Positions 38,432 through 47,681 of a stretch of DNA of 64,000 nucleotides are shown here, piece by piece; positions within the stretch are counted from its first letter, which is position 1, and every line of letters starts with the position of its first letter. The notes beneath the pieces are model-generated. The model was not told where the DNA came from. It saw nothing but the letters and a program-made list of their open reading frames with translations, and ran no database searches. The DNA is from Candidatus Metaruminococcus caecorum (GTDB lineage: Bacteria > Bacillota > Clostridia > Oscillospirales > Ruminococcaceae). Location of the stretch: the NCBI GenBank assembly GCA_904420045.1, contig CAJFTY010000012.1, positions 27,766-91,765 on the forward strand. Reading direction: 5' to 3'. The translations under genes and the position numbers were made by a program.

Positions 38432-38460
38432 ATTATACCCGTTCTTCCCGCGGCCGTCAA
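38432..38460 (-). promoter_or_regulatory. Promoter of the cobalamin-riboswitch operon
   Basis: TTGACG (38460-38455) and TATAAT (38437-38432) with a 17-base spacer on the minus strand, about 50 bases before the aptamer. Confidence 0.85.
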
Positions 38461-38479
38461 GGGCTTTTTTTATTTTGGC

Positions 38480-39775
38480 TCATCGAATTCCCGCGGCATA
38501 AAGAGCGGCGCCGCAGGCGGCTTCCTCTTTAAAGGGCGCGATGGTCAGCGGCAGGCCGAATTCCTGCTGCAGAACCTGCTGAAAATAACGATTTTGACGC
38601 ACCCCGTTTCCGGAGGCCGTAAGCTCTGAAAACGTCCGCGTCCGACAAAACGCCCGATAGGCAGGCAGCAGTTCTCCCGCCATTCCCCGCAAAACCCCGT
38701 CGATAAAATGGCCGGGCGTCAGGTTGTCAAGGCCGATGCCCTGTATGCTGCCTCGTCGCTCTGGATGCTCCCTCGTCCCGCAAAACCGGGTGTCCACAGT
38801 GAGCGGGCTTCCCCCATTGGGCAACGCCCGGGCCGCCTGCTCCATTGCCGCGTACAGGGATTCACAAGATGCTCCCGCCATTTGGAGCACCTGGCGGAAA
38901 AAGCCTTCCAGCGCGGCGTAGGCCCGGCCCCCGCACAGGGAGGATGCCACCAGCAGAAATCCGTCGTCCAGATAAGGCCGTATCTCGTACAAATCGCCGG
39001 GAACCGCTGTCTTTGCCCAGCAGGAGATCTGCCCGCCCGTTCCGATGTTCATCAGCACCTGCCGCCGGGGATCCTGCACCGAACCTAAAAAGCTCGCCTG
39101 ATTGTCCCCAATGGCCACCGCAACCGGAATTCCCCCGGCGGTTTCTCCCATCGTACAGGAGCCTATTTCCGGAAACATCCCCGGGTCAAGGCCGAGGGCA
39201 TCCAGCGCCTTCTCGTCAAAGGAATCCCGATGGAAATCGTATAGTCCCAGGCTCGCCCCGTTGGAACGGTGGATCACCGGTTGGACCGCGCCGGTGAGCC
39301 TCATGGCCACATAGTCCCCAATGGTGCACAGGTATGCGGCCTCCGGCTTTTGCGCGCCGGTCTGCTGCAAATAAAAGTGGGTGACGCTTCCAAAGCCACT
39401 GGCCAGGAGATACCCTGTCTTTTCCTCCATCCACTGGCAGTAGGTCTTATTTTCCTGAAACTGAGCCTCCCCGCAGGAATCCTGCCAGGTGTAAAGTGGC
39501 GTCACCGCTTTTCCCTGACCGTTTACATACAAGATGCCGTGCATCTGTCCGGTGACGCCGATGCATTCCCCTCCATATTCCCGGGAAAGCTCCCCGACAA
39601 GATCCGCCGTTTGCCGCGCGATCCGCTCCCCGTCCTGCATCCGGTGCAGCGGATTTGACCCCGATATTTCAAAACCGTTTGGAATTGTTACTGCGCGCAA
39701 AACCCGTTTCTCACCGATGTCCAGCGCCACCCCCGAAATGGTCGTCGTGCCTATATCCACACCAATACTAATCAT
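38480..39775 (-). CDS. FGGY-family carbohydrate kinase (sedoheptulokinase/xylulokinase-like)
   Basis: About 431 residues with the two FGGY domains. ISIGVDIGTTTISGVALD is the N-terminal phosphate loop, then GVTGQMHGILYV, TWQDSCGEAQF, AIGDNQASFLGSV, LMNIGTGGQISCW and SELTASGNGVRQNRYFQQVL near the end. GQMHG is shared by xylulokinases and sedoheptulokinases; the shorter length and overall pattern lean to sedoheptulokinase. The ATG at 39775 has GAGAGG 6 bases upstream. It stands alone behind a palindromic operator and no sugar transporter is next to it. Confidence 0.85.
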   Translation of the reverse strand: MISIGVDIGTTTISGVALDIGEKRVLRAVTIPNGFEISGSNPLHRMQDGERIARQTADLVGELSREYGGECIGVTGQMHGILYVNGQGKAVTPLYTWQDSCGEAQFQENKTYCQWMEEKTGYLLASGFGSVTHFYLQQTGAQKPEAAYLCTIGDYVAMRLTGAVQPVIHRSNGASLGLYDFHRDSFDEKALDALGLDPGMFPEIGSCTMGETAGGIPVAVAIGDNQASFLGSVQDPRRQVLMNIGTGGQISCWAKTAVPGDLYEIRPYLDDGFLLVASSLCGGRAYAALEGFFRQVLQMAGASCESLYAAMEQAARALPNGGSPLTVDTRFCGTREHPERRGSIQGIGLDNLTPGHFIDGVLRGMAGELLPAYRAFCRTRTFSELTASGNGVRQNRYFQQVLQQEFGLPLTIAPFKEEAACGAALYAAGIR

Positions 39776-39809
39776 CGAAAACCTCTCCATTCGCCAAGCT
39801 GATATCTTC

Positions 39810-39838
39810 ACCTTACACGAAAAAGACAACGTTGTCAA
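39810..39838 (-). promoter_or_regulatory. Promoter with LacI-type palindromic operator for the FGGY kinase
   Basis: On the minus strand TTGACA (39838-39833) and a weak TAAGGT (39815-39810) are 17 bases apart. The perfect 12-base palindrome GACAACGTTGTC (39825-39836) overlaps the -35 box, the usual place for a LacI-family repressor. No LacI-type regulator is encoded in the window. Confidence 0.6.
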
Positions 39839-39880
39839 CAACAAATCAGCTTCTGGGTAAAAACGCCTTTATTTTAAAAA

Positions 39881-39915
39881 GCCAAGCTCTTTCTAAAGGA
39901 GTGAAAGAGCTTGGC
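39881..39915 (-). terminator. Terminator of the Cys-rich peptide gene cluster
   Basis: Perfect 13-base arms GCCAAGCTCTTTC (39881-39893) and GAAAGAGCTTGGC (39903-39915) with TTTTTAAAAT after the stem on the minus strand, 64 bases past the last gene of the cluster. Confidence 0.9.
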
Positions 39916-39978
39916 TTGAAGTTCAGTATTGCGGCTTTCCTTATGAATGGAGTGGTGGTTTTCCCCAGCGGGTTACAT

Positions 39979-40500
39979 TTAAAAGCCATCTAAATTACAC
40001 ATTTTACGGATCTTGTCACCGGAAAGATACACCCGTTTAAATTCATGCTGAAGTAAACTTCTCACCTGTACGCTGTAAAATTTCCCCAATCGTTTTACAT
40101 CTTCTCGTAAATCGCCTTCTAAAGTGAATCGTAAAAAATCATAAATCCGTTTATAATAGCTGTTCCCAATCAAATGCTTTGCATAAATTCTATTTAACTT
40201 CATATCCACCATGCCCATATGTATTAACTGAATATATCCAATCACCAATTCCTGCGTATAGCTCTCATCAAATACAAATCCGTCAATACAAGCGTTTTGA
40301 TTGATCGTATTTATATCATACAAAGAGATAAGCCCGATGTTTTGACCAGTTTTCAAACTGTTTATGACATATAACACATTGTTTCTTTCGCGTATAAAAG
40401 TAGGCAGGGTGATATAGGGCTTTTCTTCAACCTTTTCCGTCAACTTCTCAATGCTGTCGGACGCCGTATTGGACGGAATGAGCCGAATAATTTCAGACAT
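39979..40500 (-). CDS. GNAT-family acetyltransferase in the peptide cluster
   Basis: About 173 residues, with a GNAT-like (RimJ/L-type) pattern: NIGLISLYDINTINQNACID, then a helix and LNRIYAKHLIGNSYYKRIYD, ending in DVKRLGKFYSVQVRSLLQHEF. The acetyl-CoA loop is less typical than in the gene at 15896. The start has AGAGGTG upstream. Last gene of the AT-rich cluster, 21 bases after the BtrH-like gene. It may acylate the peptide product or confer self-protection; that is inference. Confidence 0.68.
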   Translation of the reverse strand: MSEIIRLIPSNTASDSIEKLTEKVEEKPYITLPTFIRERNNVLYVINSLKTGQNIGLISLYDINTINQNACIDGFVFDESYTQELVIGYIQLIHMGMVDMKLNRIYAKHLIGNSYYKRIYDFLRFTLEGDLREDVKRLGKFYSVQVRSLLQHEFKRVYLSGDKIRKMCNLDGF

Positions 40501-40521
40501 AGTGACACCTCTTCTCTTTGG

Positions 40522-41583
40522 CTAAAAGCTTTCAAAAACCGTACGATTTAAGTCGTAGTATTCATTCAGTGTACGTTTCTCAATTTCACGCATTACATCC
40601 ATCTGGTGAAAAATACGATCCATAATTTCTTTGGTATCTCCTAAATAGTTCACGTTATATTTCACAATTAAATTAATAAAGATTTCCGCATGTCGAATAA
40701 GGTCTGTCAAACAATTGAATATATCCTCGGAACACTTTAATTCGGTATGGTCATGAATATATCTGAGCTTTCTCAACCAGTCTTTTTTATGTTCATAAAT
40801 GCAGTATGGATCCGCAAAATTAATCGCATCATGTTGTTCGCTCTGATATCTATAATAAGGTTTTATTCCCTCGTATACATCTAACCCCCACGCGATTACT
40901 TCTTCGCCGAAATGCGGACGCTCTCGGCTCAGGGTATCAACTGATTCTAGGTAATCGAGCATATGCCATTTGATTTTATCTAGATTAATTTTATAATTTT
41001 CATAGGTTGACTGTTTTAACTTGTAAAGCACGATCATATGGGATTCCATGTTTATACCGCGTATTTCATGGTTGTTGGATAATTCATCAAATATTGAGCC
41101 TCTTCCATGAAACTGAACTGAAAAATCCGAGTTATATGCACTTATCATATCATCAAATGAAACCTTAAACCGTTCTAATTTTACACCATTGTACGCGTAG
41201 GCATAAAAGAAATGTTTACTTTGGTCAAACCCAAATAAAAGGATACCGTGTAATCGAGGATATTTGATCTTCATTGTCTGAATGCGTGAATCATCGCAGA
41301 AAACAAGTACATAATAATTATTTTTTATTGCCTGAACAAAAAAATCAATGATATCTTCTCCAAAATCCAACCGATATGGAATTCGAATGCATTCGAGCGG
41401 TTCATATTCTTCACAAGATCCATAGTTATAGCGTTTTGTATAGATCCCGTTGGAATACAATTGTAAAAATTCACTGCAAAGCCAATTATCCAGATAAGGT
41501 ATTGTTGCCATAATCGACATCGGTAAAGCAATATCCGGATGGCTTGTTAGCGCAGGGGGGTGCAGCCTCAATTCTTTGAACAT
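40522..41583 (-). CDS. BtrH-like protein (second copy) in the peptide cluster
   Basis: A 353-residue soluble protein. The segment around residues 90-140 (NNYYVLVFCDD, then LHGILLFGFDQSKHFFYAYAY) has the layout of BtrH N-terminal, C39-like folds: a strand ending in acidic residues, then a His before a GFD strand. BtrH of butirosin synthesis moves an acyl group from an ACP to an amine. A Cys at about residue 36 in an LDNWLCSEF helix could be the nucleophile, but it is not in a clear motif. Excellent AAAGGAG before the start. Family call is tentative. Confidence 0.55.
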   Translation of the reverse strand: MFKELRLHPPALTSHPDIALPMSIMATIPYLDNWLCSEFLQLYSNGIYTKRYNYGSCEEYEPLECIRIPYRLDFGEDIIDFFVQAIKNNYYVLVFCDDSRIQTMKIKYPRLHGILLFGFDQSKHFFYAYAYNGVKLERFKVSFDDMISAYNSDFSVQFHGRGSIFDELSNNHEIRGINMESHMIVLYKLKQSTYENYKINLDKIKWHMLDYLESVDTLSRERPHFGEEVIAWGLDVYEGIKPYYRYQSEQHDAINFADPYCIYEHKKDWLRKLRYIHDHTELKCSEDIFNCLTDLIRHAEIFINLIVKYNVNYLGDTKEIMDRIFHQMDVMREIEKRTLNEYYDLNRTVFESF

Positions 41584-41657
41584 ACAACTACTCCTTTCTG
41601 CTGATATAGCAATTGATTTCGCATGTACAATCTTTAATCTACATAGATAGACAGTAC

Positions 41658-42320
41658 TTAACGACTATATGTTAAAATCTGATCTTCTATGGCTTGTTCC
41701 TTCATTTCAATCCCGTCAACGAAACAATGCTGCGCATTCCTTCCACAAATTGAAATGATCGAATCATCCTTTGTCCACGTTTGAATCTGTTTGGCGAAAA
41801 AATCTTCCATTACATCAAATGAATGCAAGGGTATTGACAAGCCTTTACCAGTGTATTTTACATACGCCTCTTTTTTTGTCCATATTTCAAAAAATCGGTT
41901 ATCTGAACTTTGGTTTGATTTCGATATATAACTCCATTCCCTGGGAGTAAAAAATCTTTGTGCAATTCGAAAATCCGCTGCTTTCAGCTTTTCTATATCA
42001 ATTCCGACCGGGTCGTCGGATACAGCAACTGCAATCGTATTGCTGCTATGTGATAAATTAAAATGTAAAGCAGGATTTGTCTTTAAAAAAGGCTTCCCTA
42101 AAGCCTGCTTTCCAAAAACAAGATCATTATTTTTTATTTGCAGCGCCGTACAAAGGACTGTTCGAACCAGCAGCTCTGAATACAAGCTAATTTTTTTCTC
42201 CAAACCAACGCAAAGCATTTGTACTTTATATCGTCTTTCCTTAGAAACATATGGTAAAAAGAAGTTTAGCTTTTGTAAAAGGTCTTTTTCGTCAATTTTT
42301 GCATAATACCATTGAAACAC
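41658..42320 (-). CDS. Sfp-type 4'-phosphopantetheinyl transferase
   Basis: Activates carrier proteins by attaching phosphopantetheine. Motifs in order: GKPFLKTNPALHFNLSHSSN near residue 75, VGIDIEKLKAADFRIAQRFF near 107, and FFEIWTKKEAYVKYTGKGLS near 145, with the Mg-binding Asp and Glu and catalytic Glu/Lys in place. About 220 residues. The GTG at 42320 is chosen because GGGGG lies 8 bases upstream; an ATG at 42338 has no ribosome-binding site. It should prime both the PCP of the neighbouring adenylation protein and the cluster ACP. Confidence 0.92.
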   Translation of the reverse strand: MFQWYYAKIDEKDLLQKLNFFLPYVSKERRYKVQMLCVGLEKKISLYSELLVRTVLCTALQIKNNDLVFGKQALGKPFLKTNPALHFNLSHSSNTIAVAVSDDPVGIDIEKLKAADFRIAQRFFTPREWSYISKSNQSSDNRFFEIWTKKEAYVKYTGKGLSIPLHSFDVMEDFFAKQIQTWTKDDSIISICGRNAQHCFVDGIEMKEQAIEDQILTYSR

Positions 42321-42391
42321 ATTCCCAGCCCCCCGCATGATGTCATGGAGCTTTATAAAAACGTCCTAATTTTCCATTTGTAAATAACAGA

Positions 42392-44038
42392 TTATGAAGG
42401 CAGTCTATGTTCCACATACTCGACCATTGACCGAATGGTTGGATACGCGTCTATAAACAACATGTCATCCTCAAAACTAAACTTGTATTTATTTTCCAAT
42501 TCTGTAATAATTTCAATAAAAGTTAAAGAATCCACGCCAATGCGAACAAAATTTGAATCTAACGTAACATTATGTATCCGAGGATCTAATATAGCTAGAA
42601 TTGCTTCAAATATCTGCCTTTGCATAGGATTTAAGTCTCTTACATTTTCAAGAGTAAAATCTTCTTTTTCGATTTCCTCGCATTCCGGTACTCTTTTTCG
42701 ATCAATTTTCCCATTTTCTGTATAAAAAAATTTTTTGACCTGCTTAAAAGTTATGGGAATCATGTACGAGGGTAATTTACGAGATAAAAAATCCATTAAC
42801 ACTTTTGGTTGAATATAATAATCGCTTACATAAAACGCCTCCAGCATAAGATCCGTTTCACTTGTTTTCAACGTTGTTACTATGGATTGTTTCACGCCTT
42901 CAAATTGGTTAAGATTTGATTCGATTTCTTCAAGTTCAATCCGATGGCCGCGTAGTTTCACTTGGTTGTCCGTGCGGCCCAAATACTCTAAGCTGCCGTT
43001 CGGCAGAATTCGTCCAACATCGCCGGTTCGATAAACTCTGATATTTGGTTTTTCCGGCAAATAGACAAATTTTTCCGCCGTTAAGTCTTTACGGCCGACA
43101 TATCCGCTGGCCACTCCTTTTCCTGCAATGCAAATTTCGCCAGCTTGTCCATCTGGAAGAATCGACAGCTGGTTATTTACGATATAAATTTTTGTATTTT
43201 TAATGGGATATCCAACGCTTATCTGATCCTCGTGCGTAAGATCACATATGGTCGACCAAATGGTCGTTTCCGTCGGGCCGTACATGTTATATATTTTGGC
43301 GGTGGTTTTTTTCTGTAAATCACGAAGCATTGTGAGAGGAAACGGTTCTCCCCCAATCATGATCTCTTTCACATGCTTTAAGCAAGAAAGTGTCTTGTCA
43401 TAGTTTAACAGCAACTGCATTCTGGAAGGCGTCATTTGAATCATATCAACCGCTTGATCTTGAATGAGTTGTGCCATGAGCTTGGGATTATATTGTTCTT
43501 TCTCGTTTGCAAGCACAACTGTAAGACCTTTCCATACAGCGGCAATACTTTCAAGCAAAAAAATATCAAATGATACAGTTGTAAAACAGGCGATACGTTT
43601 TCCAGCAGAAAAATCAATAACTTCTGAAACGCCATCCATAAAGTTAAAAAGCGCATCCCGTGTAATTTTTACACCCTTCGGATAACCGGTAGAACCGGAT
43701 GTATACAAAATATACGCTATGTTTTCAGATGGCGTCTTATTGCCGTGCCCGTTATTATAAGACAAAGGATCTAAAAAAACGTCTGTATTATTATAAATAA
43801 AATCCGCCTTGGTATCGTTTATAATATATTGAATGCGCTCAATCGGCAGCGTTGGATCAACGGGTATAAACGTCCTTTTTTGGTTCATAAGATGTAAAAT
43901 TGTAAATATTAGTTCTTGATTACGTTTCATGAGCAAGACAGTGCGTCCGTAATTTTTATCCGGTAATCTGCCTATAAACTCATGAAAATCATGAATATCA
44001 TAATTTTGATTTTCAAATATGATATGTAGGTTATCCAT
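42392..44038 (-). CDS. Free-standing NRPS adenylation-PCP didomain, glycine-like code
   Basis: A 548-residue protein. The adenylation domain (about 1-450) has ILYTSGSTGYPKGVKI, NMYGPTETTIW, YRTGDVGRILPNGSLEYLGR, NQVKLRGHRIELEEIE and TENGKIDRKR. A PCP domain (about 465-545) has its Ser in GVDSLTFIEI. Aligning by eye to GrsA, the specificity positions read D-I-L-Q-M-G-M-I-W-K, close to the glycine code DILQLGLIWK. No condensation or thioesterase domain follows. The ATG at 44038 has GGGAG 9 bases upstream. It likely loads an amino acid, perhaps glycine, for transfer by a separate enzyme. Confidence 0.9.
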   Translation of the reverse strand: MDNLHIIFENQNYDIHDFHEFIGRLPDKNYGRTVLLMKRNQELIFTILHLMNQKRTFIPVDPTLPIERIQYIINDTKADFIYNNTDVFLDPLSYNNGHGNKTPSENIAYILYTSGSTGYPKGVKITRDALFNFMDGVSEVIDFSAGKRIACFTTVSFDIFLLESIAAVWKGLTVVLANEKEQYNPKLMAQLIQDQAVDMIQMTPSRMQLLLNYDKTLSCLKHVKEIMIGGEPFPLTMLRDLQKKTTAKIYNMYGPTETTIWSTICDLTHEDQISVGYPIKNTKIYIVNNQLSILPDGQAGEICIAGKGVASGYVGRKDLTAEKFVYLPEKPNIRVYRTGDVGRILPNGSLEYLGRTDNQVKLRGHRIELEEIESNLNQFEGVKQSIVTTLKTSETDLMLEAFYVSDYYIQPKVLMDFLSRKLPSYMIPITFKQVKKFFYTENGKIDRKRVPECEEIEKEDFTLENVRDLNPMQRQIFEAILAILDPRIHNVTLDSNFVRIGVDSLTFIEIITELENKYKFSFEDDMLFIDAYPTIRSMVEYVEHRLPS

Positions 44039-44077
44039 CAAACTTATCTCCCATATCTTTACAGGCTCAGTGATTGC

Positions 44078-45865
44078 CTATATATAATATTGCGATTGAC
44101 TATGAAACATTTTATAATATAAACCGCTTTCATTCTGCATCAACTCAGTATGCGTTCCCTCCTCCACTATCTTGCCTTCGTGAAACAGCAAAATTCTGTC
44201 TGAAAAACGGCAGCTGGAAAGTCGATGCGATATATAGATAACGGTTTTGTTATGAATAATATCATTAAAACTTTGCATGATTTCACACTCCATCACTGGA
44301 TCCAGCGCTGAAGTTGGCTCGTCTAAAAATACAAGTGCAGCATTTTTATACGCAGCTCTGGCAATTGCAATTTTTTGCATTTCTCCTCCTGAGAATTCAA
44401 TTCCATCTTCTTCAAATATTTTATATAAAGTTGTGTTAATGCCGTTATCCAACTGATTAATTTTATCGTCAAGGGATAATCGGCTTAATAATTCATAAAT
44501 CGTTTCGTCCGAAGCAGTTTGAGCAGTTTTTAAAGCTATGTTTTCTTTAATTGTAAACGCATAATTTTTATAATCTTGAAAAACCGCGCTGAAAAATTTT
44601 ATGTATTCATCATAACGGTAGTCGTTAATATCGACTCCGTTAAGGCGTATAACGCCGGAAGTCGGCCGGTATAAACGAGTTAGCAGTTTTATAAACGTTG
44701 ACTTTCCCGCTCCATTCATTCCAACGATGGAAATTCTTTCATTTGACCGAATTGTTACGCACAAATCATCCAATGCCAATGCTTCGGTATTAGGATATGC
44801 AAAAGAAACATGCTCAAATTGAATTTCAAAATTTTGTGGATCAATATCCATTTCACGGGTGCCATCTTTGGATTTGGGCTGGATATCCAAATACTCAAAA
44901 AAAGGTTCCAAATACTGACACATATTTGAAAATTCGAAAAATTGAGATATTAATCCCGAAATTGACCTACCAAAATTATTTACTGCATTAATGTACATTG
45001 TAAAATCGCCGATGCTTATGCTCTGTATAAGCACCCTGTAACACATATAGATGTAAATACATATATTTTCTATATTTAAGTTGATCGACCCAAACGCTTG
45101 GTATTTTTGCTGGTCATAAGATAATTTTTTAAAGACCGATAGATTTTTCGCAATGAATTCATCGATTTTCTTTAAAATCATAGGGCGCATATTATAGATG
45201 CGGATATCTTTGCCTGCTGTAAAATCGGTGGTAAGGGTACTATAATAGTTAAAGATACGGTTAATTGGTATTAATTCTTGGTTTGCCGCAAAGGAACTTT
45301 GATTTTGTTTTTTGAATATTTTTGAACTTAAAAAAAGAACCAATCCAATAAATGCAATTACCAAAATATTCAGTGTGGCAATAATTGTGAGCAAACCGCA
45401 GATGGTAATGATATTCTGAACAATATTGCGCAAGCTTGACATCATTCGAACCAATGCGTTTTGATTGCGTATAACAAACATTGCGCGCTCTTTTAATTCT
45501 AAATTCTCTCCTTGTTCTACTTGGTCGAAGTCGAGTTCAAGGCTTTTTTCACCTAAAATAATATCAAGTTTCGCAGATACTTTTTCATTTTGCACTTCAC
45601 AGTAATAGCCGATGATTTGAATAATGAGATTAAACAGAAACCCTATTCCGACTGTCAATGCGACAAATAGAACCAGTCTTCCAGCATTTTGGTCTCCAAG
45701 CAGCTCGTCAATGATATATTTAGGGAATATAATATTGACAAAAGAGATTGTAGATGACAAGACTATGCTTAATAAAACAAATGGAAGATATAATTTAGAA
45801 ATTTGATTTATAATTTTTATAAACTTAATTGCGATTCGCAAATTATATTTTAATGTCTGTTTCAT
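44078..45865 (-). CDS. ABC exporter half-transporter (membrane plus ATPase domain), second subunit
   Basis: A 595-residue fusion of a six-helix membrane domain (about 1-320) and an ATPase domain: Walker A GMNGAGKST near 380, signature FSGGEMQKIAIARAAY near 490, Walker B ALVFLDEPTSALDP, then the switch His in YISHRLSSC. No C39 peptidase domain is present at the N-terminus. Its ATG directly abuts the stop codon of the paralogous upstream gene, so the two likely form a heterodimer that exports the mature peptide. Confidence 0.92.
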   Translation of the reverse strand: MKQTLKYNLRIAIKFIKIINQISKLYLPFVLLSIVLSSTISFVNIIFPKYIIDELLGDQNAGRLVLFVALTVGIGFLFNLIIQIIGYYCEVQNEKVSAKLDIILGEKSLELDFDQVEQGENLELKERAMFVIRNQNALVRMMSSLRNIVQNIITICGLLTIIATLNILVIAFIGLVLFLSSKIFKKQNQSSFAANQELIPINRIFNYYSTLTTDFTAGKDIRIYNMRPMILKKIDEFIAKNLSVFKKLSYDQQKYQAFGSINLNIENICIYIYMCYRVLIQSISIGDFTMYINAVNNFGRSISGLISQFFEFSNMCQYLEPFFEYLDIQPKSKDGTREMDIDPQNFEIQFEHVSFAYPNTEALALDDLCVTIRSNERISIVGMNGAGKSTFIKLLTRLYRPTSGVIRLNGVDINDYRYDEYIKFFSAVFQDYKNYAFTIKENIALKTAQTASDETIYELLSRLSLDDKINQLDNGINTTLYKIFEEDGIEFSGGEMQKIAIARAAYKNAALVFLDEPTSALDPVMECEIMQSFNDIIHNKTVIYISHRLSSCRFSDRILLFHEGKIVEEGTHTELMQNESGLYYKMFHSQSQYYI

Positions 45866-47668
45866 CTATTTATGTTCCTCTCGATAACTTTTCGCCTGGA
45901 GTTCAAACAACTCATAGTATGCTCCTTTTTTACGAATCAGTTCTTGATGTGATCCTTCCTCAAGAATACTTCCATCTTGAAGCATTAAAATCGTATCGCA
46001 AAATCGTGTGCTTGCCAAACGATGAGAAACAAAAATATATGTATTCCCCGGCTCTTTCATTTGATTAAGCAATTGATAAAATTGGTCCTCTGCAAGAGGA
46101 TCCATGGCCGCTGTTGGCTCGTCCATAATAAAAATGTTTCCATCTTTATATAAGGCTCTTGCCAACGCTACCCGCTGACTTTCTCCTCCAGACAGTTCGA
46201 TGCCATCATAATCAAGCGCTTTTAACAACGAAGTTTCCGCTTTTTTAGGCAGTGCATTTATCTTATTTGCCAAACCAACTTTATTGATATACTTCCAAAC
46301 TGCATCTAAATCAATATTTTGTTGACCCTGCAACGCGATATTCTCATAAATACTGAATGCGAATAGTTTGAAATCTTGGAACAGAACTGAAAACAGATTA
46401 AAATACTGTTGTCTGTTCAATTTGTTTATATTGATCCCATTCAAAAGAATTTCACCTTCGGTCGGGCTGTATAACCCTGTCATCAGTTTAATAATAGTCG
46501 TTTTACCCGCACCGTTATGACCAACTAAAGCAACACGCTTTCCATATTGAAATTTATAAGAAAAATTTTTGAGCACCATCTGGCTGCTGTTCGGATATTG
46601 AAAGGACACATTACGAAATTCTATGGTATACGGCATTTCCGGGATCTTCTCTTCATGTTCTGAATCGGAATTCTGCAAACTCTCGATAAATTTACGATAA
46701 TCATTAATGTATATGTTCTGCGTCTGAATATACGCAATACTATCGAGAACTCCCTGTATTTGTCCGGTCAACTGATTTGCAACATTAAAATATACAGAAA
46801 AATCACCGATTGTAATATTGTGTGAGAGAAATCTTATAATTAAATAAGCATATATGATCCCTTCTCGAAACAACAAAAAAACAATATTGAGCAGGTTAAC
46901 AAAAAAATGTTTTTTCTGCAAAAGGTTTTTATTCATGATCCGCTCTTTTATCAAAGCTGAATACTTATCAATGATCCATCGGCGAATTCCATAAAGACGG
47001 ATCTCCTTGCCGTATCGGACATCATTGAGCAGATCAGACACATAAGTCGTCTTACGATCGGTTTTTGCTAATTTTTCTTCATTATCATGCTCAAATTTTT
47101 TTATTTTTAAATTAATGTAATAAATTAGCAAGGAGCTTAGCAGAAGATATGCTAAAATAAACGGATTTAAATAAAGGGTAAGAGATAAAAAGCCGGCAAA
47201 AGTAATGATGCTGCTGATAAAGGAAAACATTTTTCTGTAGATTCCTTCAATGCCATCATTATTTCCGCTTAAAGCTTTAGATGACATATGCACTTGATTC
47301 AAAACATCCGGATCTTCTGTATGTTCAAAATTCAGCTTCATGCAAACGTCGCTGTGTTCCCGAACATATTTGAAGCGAAGAATTGTAAACTGTGGCTCAA
47401 TTTTCGCTCGTAAAAAGGTCATAATTAAGTCAAAGGTAATCATAAACAAAAAGAATGCAGTTAAAATAATGGTTAAAACATCAATTCTGCGCTCTCCGGT
47501 CAATTCATCGAGGATAAATTTAGGAAACAAGACGAATATAAACGGATACAAACTTTCAAAGAGAATTAAAATACCATTGAAAATATACAAAGACTTTTGG
47601 TATAACCATCCTCTTTTAAACAAATACCAAATATTCTGAAGAGAATTATAGTAATTTTTATGTTTCAT
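45866..47668 (-). CDS. ABC exporter half-transporter (membrane plus ATPase domain), first subunit
   Basis: A 600-residue fusion of membrane domain (about 1-320) and ATPase domain with Walker A GHNGAGKTT near 385, signature LSGGESQRVALARALY near 493, Walker B IFIMDEPTAAMDP and FVSHRLASTRF. Like its neighbour it lacks a C39 leader peptidase domain. It begins 13 bases after the third radical SAM gene. A GGTGG site lies 9 bases before the ATG. Confidence 0.92.
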   Translation of the reverse strand: MKHKNYYNSLQNIWYLFKRGWLYQKSLYIFNGILILFESLYPFIFVLFPKFILDELTGERRIDVLTIILTAFFLFMITFDLIMTFLRAKIEPQFTILRFKYVREHSDVCMKLNFEHTEDPDVLNQVHMSSKALSGNNDGIEGIYRKMFSFISSIITFAGFLSLTLYLNPFILAYLLLSSLLIYYINLKIKKFEHDNEEKLAKTDRKTTYVSDLLNDVRYGKEIRLYGIRRWIIDKYSALIKERIMNKNLLQKKHFFVNLLNIVFLLFREGIIYAYLIIRFLSHNITIGDFSVYFNVANQLTGQIQGVLDSIAYIQTQNIYINDYRKFIESLQNSDSEHEEKIPEMPYTIEFRNVSFQYPNSSQMVLKNFSYKFQYGKRVALVGHNGAGKTTIIKLMTGLYSPTEGEILLNGININKLNRQQYFNLFSVLFQDFKLFAFSIYENIALQGQQNIDLDAVWKYINKVGLANKINALPKKAETSLLKALDYDGIELSGGESQRVALARALYKDGNIFIMDEPTAAMDPLAEDQFYQLLNQMKEPGNTYIFVSHRLASTRFCDTILMLQDGSILEEGSHQELIRKKGAYYELFELQAKSYREEHK

Positions 47669-47681
47669 TCTCCAACGCCAC

